This document shows, piece by piece, positions 51,591-60,500 of a DNA stretch of 64,000 nucleotides. Position 1 is the stretch's first letter; each line of letters starts with the position of its first letter. The notes below the pieces were generated by a model. It did not search any database, was not told the DNA's origin, and was given only the letters and a program-made list of their open reading frames with translations. Both the position numbers and the translations under genes were made by a program. The DNA is from Planctomycetales bacterium (GTDB lineage Bacteria > Planctomycetota > Planctomycetia > Isosphaerales > Isosphaeraceae): the NCBI GenBank assembly GCA_027449865.1, contig DAIDKV010000190.1, positions 1 to 64,000 of the forward strand, written 5' to 3'.

Positions 51591-54500
51591 TCAGCGACCC
51601 TTCCGGTGATGGAGCGGGCCAGCGAACGAGAGGGTGAGGCTCGCATGAGCATGCGGATGGGCGGCTGAGTACCGGAAGGCCGGTGTCGCCTCCGCGGTCC
51701 GGATGGCGACGTGGGCGTGGGCGTGAGCGCCCTTCGCCTTGTGGGCCACCTGCCGGGCCCGATGGTGGACCGGCTTGTGGTGAGGGACGGCGTGATGGAA
51801 GGGCCGCCGGGTCGGGTGGGCCTTCTTGTGGTGATGCCGGAAGCCCACCGGCGAGGGAACGGCGATCGGCGTCGTCGGGATCGGGCTGGAGACCACGACC
51901 GGAGATCCGGGGACTGTCGGCAGGGTGACGCCGATCGGCGACCCGGGAGACGGCGACGAGATCGGAGTCGGCTGGTAGGGCGTCGGATTCAACTGGACCG
52001 GGTTGCCGATCTGGAGAACAACGTTGTCGCTATAGCCGATGTTGTTCAGGCCGTTGGTGCTGGAGACCTGGTTAGCCGGCAGGCTCAGGTCGAGCGTTCC
52101 GGGGACGTTCAGCGGGCCCGAGAGGTTGAACTGAACGGTCTCCGGATCGATCCAGGTGAGGCTGGTCGGCTGGACGTTGTTGCTGTCGGCCGAGCCCGAG
52201 AGGACGAGGTCCGACGCCTTGAGCGACGTTGGGCTCACCGGCCACGAGAACGAGAGCGTGATCGAGGTCGGCGACGTCGCCACGACCTTCGTTCCACCGC
52301 TGGCGAGCGGAGCCCCGCCGTTGGGGACGATCGAGCTGGTGACGACGCGGAAGGCCCCGCCGAGCGGTATCCCACCGATCCCGTTGAACTCGTAGGCTCC
52401 GATGTCCCTCGGCCCGAAGCCCGGCAGGCCGAAGCCGTCGTTGCCGATCTTCACCTGCGAGTTGCCGAGGATGTCGGTCGGGATGGCCGACGGCTCATAG
52501 GCGTTGTCGATCGCCGCCGAGGCCGCCGTCAGGTCGAAGTTCGAGCTGACGAAGAGGTTCGCCGGACCATCGCCACCCGGCCTCGGATCGATCGGCTGGG
52601 CGTACTGCGGCGAGCCGACAAAGTTCCCCTGGCTGTCGGGAACCGTGCTGGAAAGGATCGCCGAGCTGAAGCCGTTGCCCAGGTTGTTCGTCGCGGTCGT
52701 ATCGGAGGTCAGGCTGGTGTCCGAACCGTTCCCCTGGAACATGTTGTTCCGGAGGTTGACCATGTTCGGATTGGTGGACTCGATCGCGAAGCCGTTGTTG
52801 GAGGTCGTCTGGTCGTGGTTTTGCCAGAAGATGTTGTTGGCGACGTAAGCCTGCAAGGGCGAACTCGCGGAGTTGAGCAGATAGAGCCCGACGGTGTTGA
52901 AGTTGAAGTCGTTGTTGATGACCTGGGCCGGCTGCGTGGACGCGGAGGTACCACCGGCATCCTGAATCTGCATGCCGATGATGTTGCCCACGATCACGTC
53001 GTTCTCGATCTGAGGCGTCTGGGCCGAGGAGCCCGACGTCTGTACCGCGATGCCGATCCCCGCATCGGCGATGTAGTTCTTATCGAGCAGGATGTTGGAG
53101 TTAATGACCTGGATGGCGCTGGCGGCGGTGTTGATGGTCCCCGAGGCGGGGTCGCCGAGCAGCGGACTGGCGATGGTGAAGCCGGCGATCTCGGTGGAGA
53201 GGCCGGGGAAGCTGCTGAGACCGTTGGCGATGATGGTGGACTGCTGATTCGAGGTCGCCGTTGCGGTGATCTGAGGAGCGCGGATGATCGTCGCCAGCGG
53301 GTTGCCCGTGCTGGTGGTGAAGACGGTGCTATCCGTGCTGGAGGCCGCGGCCGAGAAGAGCCGAACGAACGGCTTCATCGTGACCGATTCGGTGTAGACG
53401 CCGGGCAGGACCGCCACGACGTCGCCGATCACCGCGGCGTTCATCGCATCGGTGATGGTCGGATACGGGTTCTCGCGGGTGCCCTGCGTCGCCCCCGTGT
53501 TGGTGACGTACGAGGCCGCCCCGACGTAGAGGACCGTCGAGAGCGAGGGAACATCGACCACGAACTGCTGCGAGACCGGGCTGGCGATCACATTCCCGGC
53601 GATGTCCTCGACCGGGTCGGAGCCGGTGTTGAGCAGCGTGACCTGGTAGAGGTTGTTGGTCAGCGTGCCCTGGGTCGTGAACGTGATCTGCTCGCGTCCC
53701 GGGCCGCCGGTGCCGGCGTCGAGGTAGGTGACCTGGATCGAGTTGGGGTTGATGGGGACCGTCACCGCGCCGGTGCCGCCGATGGTGCCGTTGGTGCCGG
53801 CGGTGGTGACCTGGATCGAGCTGGCGTTGAAGTGCGTCAGGTCGATGTTCTTGCTGGTGGTGATCGTGAACTGAATGCCGCCGTTGGTCAGCGAGGTGAT
53901 CGTCTGATCGGAGGTCGGGCTGGTGATGGAGACGGTCGGAGGCGTCGTATCCACCACGAACGGGACGGAGGAGCTGGGATTCGACGAGTTACCGCTCTGG
54001 TCGGTGGCGACGGCCTGAACGACGTAGTATCCGCTGTCGGTTCCGGTGAGCGGCGAGAGCTGGCCACTGGAGCCGACGTTGAGGATCGGGAAGAGATTGG
54101 GTAGTCCGCTGGTGTTGGTCACCAGGCCGGTGCCGGCGCCGTCGGTGCCGACGGTGACGGAGAAGTTCCCGCTGGTATCGGTGAGGCCCGTACCGGCGTT
54201 CGGCCGGATGTACTGAGCGTACTGGCTATACCCGGCCGGGAGCTGGCTGGCATTGTAGAAGTCCTGCACCGTCCCGTTGATGTTGAGGGCGATGCCGACG
54301 TTGAGCGTGACCGTCTGCCCGGCGAGGGGGACCAGGCTGGTCGGCTCGGAGATCGAACCGGTGAAGGTGGGAGTGGTGACGTTGGTGATCGAGTCGCCGA
54401 CGATGTTGGAGTCGGACGAGGCGGCCATCTGGAGCGAGCCGCTGTTGATCGAGGGCGGCGTGGTGTTAATGATGAAGGAGTCGTAGAAATTGCCGCCGGG

Positions 54501-57500
54501 ATAGCCGTTGCCCGAGGGAAGGGCGAGCTGGGTGCCGTTCGTCGGGTTGTTGTTGTTGCTCAGGTTCTCGCCGTCGAGGGCGATACCCTGGGTGTTCTGG
54601 ATGACCGGCGAGCCGCTTCCGAAGAGGATCAGGCGGTACTCGTCGGTGGGAAGGCTCAGCCCGGCCAGGGTGATGACCAGGGAATCGGTCGCGCTGTTGT
54701 AGCTTGTCTTGCCCTGGAGGCTGATGAACTTCTGGCTCGTGCCAGGGGCGACGCCCAGCTCCTCAAGCTGCACCGTGTTGCCGTTGAGGGTGTTGGGATC
54801 GATCGGCTCGTTGAAGGCGACGTTGATGGTCTGCGGGGTCGTGTTCGACCCGGTGGTCCCGCCGACCGTGTAGAACGGGATGGTCTTGGTGGTCCCGGTC
54901 GAGGACGACGACGAGGTCGAGGTGGCGACGGTGGCCGTCACGCCGGTGACCTCGGGCGGGTGGAGGTTCACGTACTGGTAGGCACCGATGTCGATGAACG
55001 GGTTGCTGCCGTATCCGACGCCCGGGACATTGGGATCGGGAACCCGGATGTAACCCAGGATGTCGCGGATGCCGGAGTAGGGCTGATAGTTGTAAGTGCC
55101 CGGGACGGTGCTGGTGCCGGTGTAGCCCGTCGGGTCGGTGGTCAGAACCGGCTGGAAGAGGGTGGGGAAGCTGAAGAAGTTCGTGCCGGGAAGCGTGACG
55201 ATCTGCCGAGAGTCGTAGCCGTTGCCGCTTCCACCACCGTAGATTCCAAAGAGGTTGGACTGGCCGGGAACCTCGCCAGCCGGCAGGTTGGCGGGGTTGG
55301 TCCGGGTCTCCACGATCTGCCCGCCGGTGAGCGAAATATTCACGCCCGGATACAGGGCGTTACCCAGGTCGTTGGGTCCGATCTCGCTCCGGCCGGCGTC
55401 GATGGCGGGAGAGTTCGACTGGATATTGTAGTTCTGAGCGGTGGCCGGCAGCGTGCCGCCGACCGGACCGACGTAGTTGGGATTCGCGTCGAACGTTCCG
55501 TACGGGGGCGGCAACTGGCCGCCATCGTTCGGAGCGACCACGTCGGCACCGTTGTTGTAGAACAGGTCGTACTGGATCAGGCTCTCGCCCGCCTGCCCCT
55601 GGATGTTGATCGCGTCGTTGGTGATGTTCGAGAAGATGTCGTTCATCGCCAGCGTCTGGACCGAGGCGAACGAGTTGTCCGGACTATTCGAGTGGACCGG
55701 GGCGACGGTCTGGATGCCGTAGCCGTCGTTGTTGAAGGTGACGTTCTGGATGATCGCGATGAAGGGGCTATCGCCCGTCGTGTCATTCCCCGTCTGAGAG
55801 TTGATCGCGACGCCGACCGGCGAATTCGAGATCGTGTCGTTGTAGAGGTTCAGGTAGACGGGCTCTCCGCCGAGGCTAGTCCGGGCGATGGTTCCCGGCG
55901 CCGTCCCGACGCCGCCATTGGCTCCGGTCCAGTCCACGGCGATCCCGTTGGCGTTCGGGTGGGCGAAGATGGCGGCGTCGGCGAAATCCGCGAGGTTGGA
56001 ATCGGAAACCGTCAACGTCATCGGAGCGTTGAGCTGATTCACCGGCGCCAGGTAGCCGGAGAGCTGCTGCCACCACGAGGCCGTGGAGAGCGTTGGGGTA
56101 CCGGGCTTGCCCGAGAGGTCGTTGTAGGTGTTGAGGATTCCGCCGCCCTGGACCTCGATCCGGGTCATGTAGCTGATGTCGGCGTTGGTGATGTAGCTCC
56201 CGTCGAACGGGTTATACGGGTTGTACTCGGTCTGCGAATTGCCGCCGATGTATATGTATCCGCCGTCGCCCGCGGCGGGAGACGTCAGCGAGGCACCCGA
56301 GTGGTTCGCCTGCCAGGTCGGATCGCTGTTGAGGATGTTGTACATCTGCACGCCGCGAACCGTCGTGCCGACCGAGCCGTCGCGTAGCGAGGTGATGATG
56401 ACCGGCACTCGCTGCTGGCCGGTCGTCTGGTTGCCGGGGATGCCCAGGATGCGAAGGGCCGTCTGGACTCCGCCGTCGATCAGGGGATCGGAGGTCGGAT
56501 CGACGCCGTTGTCCACGCCGAGGGCGAAGCCCGCGCCCGCGCTGTTGCCCGCGGTGAGTCCCTGGGAACCGAGGCCACTGAGCGAGCCGGCGCCGTTCGG
56601 GGTGTTGTCGTTGAGCAGCTTGACGATCACCGACTGACCGGGGCTGGGGATGGTCGAACCATCGGCCAGGAGCGTGCCGGGGAGGGCCGCCTGAATCGTC
56701 AAGGAGACGGTCGGAGGCTGGAGGTTGGTGAAGGCCGAGGTGTTCGGCGTCGGGAGGTTCTGGTTGAAGAAGTTTTGCTGCTGGCCCAGGACCACCGTGC
56801 CTCGAAGGACGTAGGTCAGGTCGGTCGAATCCCAGACAGCGTTGACCGTCTGGTTGGCGTAGCTGCCGCCGTTGACAATGCTTTCCTGGGGCCCGATGTA
56901 CTGGATGCCGGTGGCCGTGGCGTTGCTCACGTAGGAGCGGTTGGTGACGACCGCGAGGCCGTCGATTCCGTTGCCGGTCATCACGTTGTTACGGAAGAAC
57001 GGATGGCCGGACGCCAGCGGCGTGAGCGGGTTCGCTGCCAGCAGGCCGTTGGGCTCGATCTGCATGGCCGCATCGAAGTTATTCTTGAACGTGTTGTTGG
57101 TGATGTACGCGTGGGTTCCCTGCGTGCCGTAGGTGCGACTCGCCGGGAGCGGGAAGTCGCTCTGATAGGTGATGAAGGCCAGGACCGACTGCGAGGGGAG
57201 CGTGAAGTCCTGTGTGTTGACAGCCCCGCCGCCGTACTCGAAGAGGGCGTTGTTGATGACCACGTCGGCGCCCGAGACGATCCCGACGCTACCCCAGAGC
57301 GAGGGCCCGAGTGTCGGCGGGCTCGTGACGCCGGTGACATCGATCGCGGGCACGAAGGGCGTGGAGGCGGTGTTGTCGTAGATCGAGGTGAAGATCACCT
57401 GCGAATCGGTGAGCCCCTCGGCCTGGAAGCTCGTGTAGGGAGCGAAGTTGGTCGGACTGTAGTTGGGGTTGGCGTCGAACCCGTTCATGTAGGTCCGGGC

Positions 57501-60500
57501 GCCGACGTTGAGGCTGGCCGAGGGATCGATGACGTCGAGAGCCGAGCCCTTGTTGAACTTGAGGATCGAGCCGGGCTGGATGTAGAGCCGGTCGCCCATG
57601 ATCTGGGTGTTGCCGCCGGTGTTCTCCAGGAACTGCTGTCCAAGGACGAGTTGGGCGGTGATGACGATCGGGAGCGGCTCGGCGATGGTGTAGTTCTGGA
57701 CGCCTCCAAGATTGGAGGGATTGGCTGGATACGGCACGGCGTTCGTTGGCTCGATGAACCCGTTGGGCTGGGCCATCAGGTAGAAGCCGTTGATGCTGTT
57801 GCCGGTCGTGGTGACGTTGCGAACGAGCGGGCCGCGGGCGGTGTCGTCCTCGCGGAGCGAGTTCATGTCGGCGGCGATGGCGCCTTCCGCGCTGCTGGTT
57901 CCGCTCTGGGCGATGTTCATGTTGGTGAGCATCGGCCGGTCGTTGTACAGCGTGACGGCACTGTAGAAGTTGCTGGTGCCGAGGGGAGAGGGTCCGCCGG
58001 CGTAGCTGATGTCGGTGAAGTTGAGGATCGACATCGCGGACTGGGCACCCGAGAGGGCCATGCCGTTGGTGCCGGTGCCGATCAGGGTGCCATCGACCGG
58101 GAATTGCTGAGCGTTGGCCGACTCGTCGTAGCTGCGGAAGACAAGGCCGCCCCAGTCACCGGCGTGAGGCTGGTTGTCGGGGTTGCCGTTGGTCGCCCCG
58201 GCGATGGCCGCGTTGTTGTACGACGTGAAGTTGACCGGATTGGCGATCGTGCCCTGAGACTGGAGGGCACTACCCTGGTTCTGGACGAACAGCGAGGTCC
58301 CCTGGAACTTCATCGTGGCGCCGGCCTGGAAGACCAGGGTGGTGTCGAACGGAACCGAGGCGCCGGGATTGGTGCTGCCGGTCGGGTCGATCAGCGAGAA
58401 GCTGGCCTGGCTAACCGTGCCCGTGATCGGGTTGCGTGAGGGGAGTCCGGGCTCGGCCACGATCACGACGGGTCCGAGCAGGGCGAGCTGAGAGGCGGCG
58501 TAGAAGGCCGACTGCTGGAATCCGGTCTGGCCGCTGTAGTTGTACAGCGGGTTGTAGTTCCCCGGCTGGAAGAAGGCGGGGTTGTTCAGACCGAGATTCG
58601 GGTTGTGGGTCGGGTTCGCGGCGAGCGCTGTGTTGGTCGGGTCGCCCTCGGGCGCGAGAACCGGGTAGGGAGCGGCCGGACTACCGTTCGAGAGGCCGGC
58701 ACCGTTGGGAACCAGCGGGTTCTCGACGAAGTCGGGGCGAGCATAGACGACGTTGCCGTAAGGAACGACCACGAAGCCGGTCATGAAGGCCCCGCCCGCG
58801 ACGCCGTCGCCGCTGAGCCCGATCCGGGTCTGTCCGCTGGAGAGCTGATCCTGATACTGCGGAATCGTGATGTTCGGATAGGCCGCCGGGGGCGAGAACA
58901 CCGTGGAGTTCTGCGAGGTCGGGTTGCCGAGGAACTCGCCGTCGAGCTGGTTGCCGTAGATGTCGTAGATCCGCGTGTCGGTGCCGCTCTTATCCACCTG
59001 GTTCGGCATGTACACGCGATAGTAATCGGCGGGGAGGGGCGTACCACCGTTGTAGGTCAATACGAGCCGAGTACCGGGGTGGGCACTATCCGCGGGCGTC
59101 CACTGATCGTTGGTCGTGTTGAGGTAGTAGAGAGTGACCGTGGTGTTGCCAACGATCGTGTAGCCCGAGGCCGGATCCGAGGCACCCAAGCCCCCCTGTC
59201 CCAGGGTGCCGAAGTTGCCGTCGGGAGTCGGGTTGAGATTCGTCGTGGTAGCCGGGTTGGTCGAACCGATCAGCAGGACCCTGCTGTTGTAGAACGTCGA
59301 GTTGACGTAGGGGATCGGGTTGGAGAGGTCGATGACAGCGGTGTTCGGCGGGGCCGGGATGTTGTCGCGGGTGTTCGCGCCGTTGGCGGGCGGAAGCTCG
59401 AAGTAGGACTGCGGACCGCCGATGGCCGTCGAGAAATTGGTACTGCCGGCCGGAACGCTCTCCAGCGCCATTCCGGTGATGTAGGCCGGAGTGGTCTGGA
59501 TGGCGATGTTGACCTTGAAGTCGACGCTTCCCTCGCCGGCGACCGAGGAATCGTTGATATAGTTGCCGGCCGCGTCGGTGATGCCGGGATAGTAGTTCGA
59601 GGTTGATCCCGGGAGCAGGTCGTGGGCGTGGGCAGTGAGGGTATAGACACCGGCGGGCAGGCCCGGGGCGAACGACAACTGGATGTAACCGGTGTACTGG
59701 CTGTAGTTGCCCGAGGTGAGCGGAGTTGTCGTCGGGGTGTAGGTCGCGCCGGTGATGTAAGACGAGTAATCCTGCCCGGCCGAGTTGATCAGCGAGTAAT
59801 TGCTGGTGTTCGTCGCCGTGGAGGGATCAAGGGCGCTGAAGATGACGGTCGAGGGCGTGCCGAGGGCGGAGAGGCCCTGATGGATCGGGTCGACCACGCC
59901 GAGGTACAGCGAGCTGAGGGCCGAGAGGTTGGTGGTGGAGGTTGTGCTGCCGGGGAGCGGCAGGAGATTGGTTCCGCTCTGGATCGCCGACGCGGTCAGT
60001 GCGGCGCTGGTGATCTGGGGAGCGGAGTTGTCGATCCGGAAGCTGTCGAGCCGCTGGGAGCTGAGGCCGGAGAGGTTGCCGTTCTGGTACGAGGGCTGTC
60101 CAACCGCGACGGCGACGGCATTCTCGAAGCCTTCGAGGAGGCTGGAGGGTGGAGTTATGGTGAAGGTGCCGTTGGCGTCGGTGGTTGTGGTGACGTAGTT
60201 GACGCCGAGGGTTCCGCTCACGCTGTAGCCGTAGCCGCTGGGGCTGGCGGCGAGGGTGATCGCGCCGTTGTTCGCGGGAGTTCCCTGGAACTGGACGATG
60301 ATCTGGTTGTTGGCGATCGATCCGGGGAACGGAACATAGACCGAGCCGACAAAAGTCGGCTGGTTGTTGGTGGTGTTCTGGTCGTTGGGGATGCCCGTGT
60401 CGGAGGACGGGCTCATGGTGAAGGTGGTGATGACCGGGGCCTGAAGCTGCTGGAGGCCCAGATTCTGGATGAAGTCGTAGGGCTCGTTGGTGGAGGTTCC

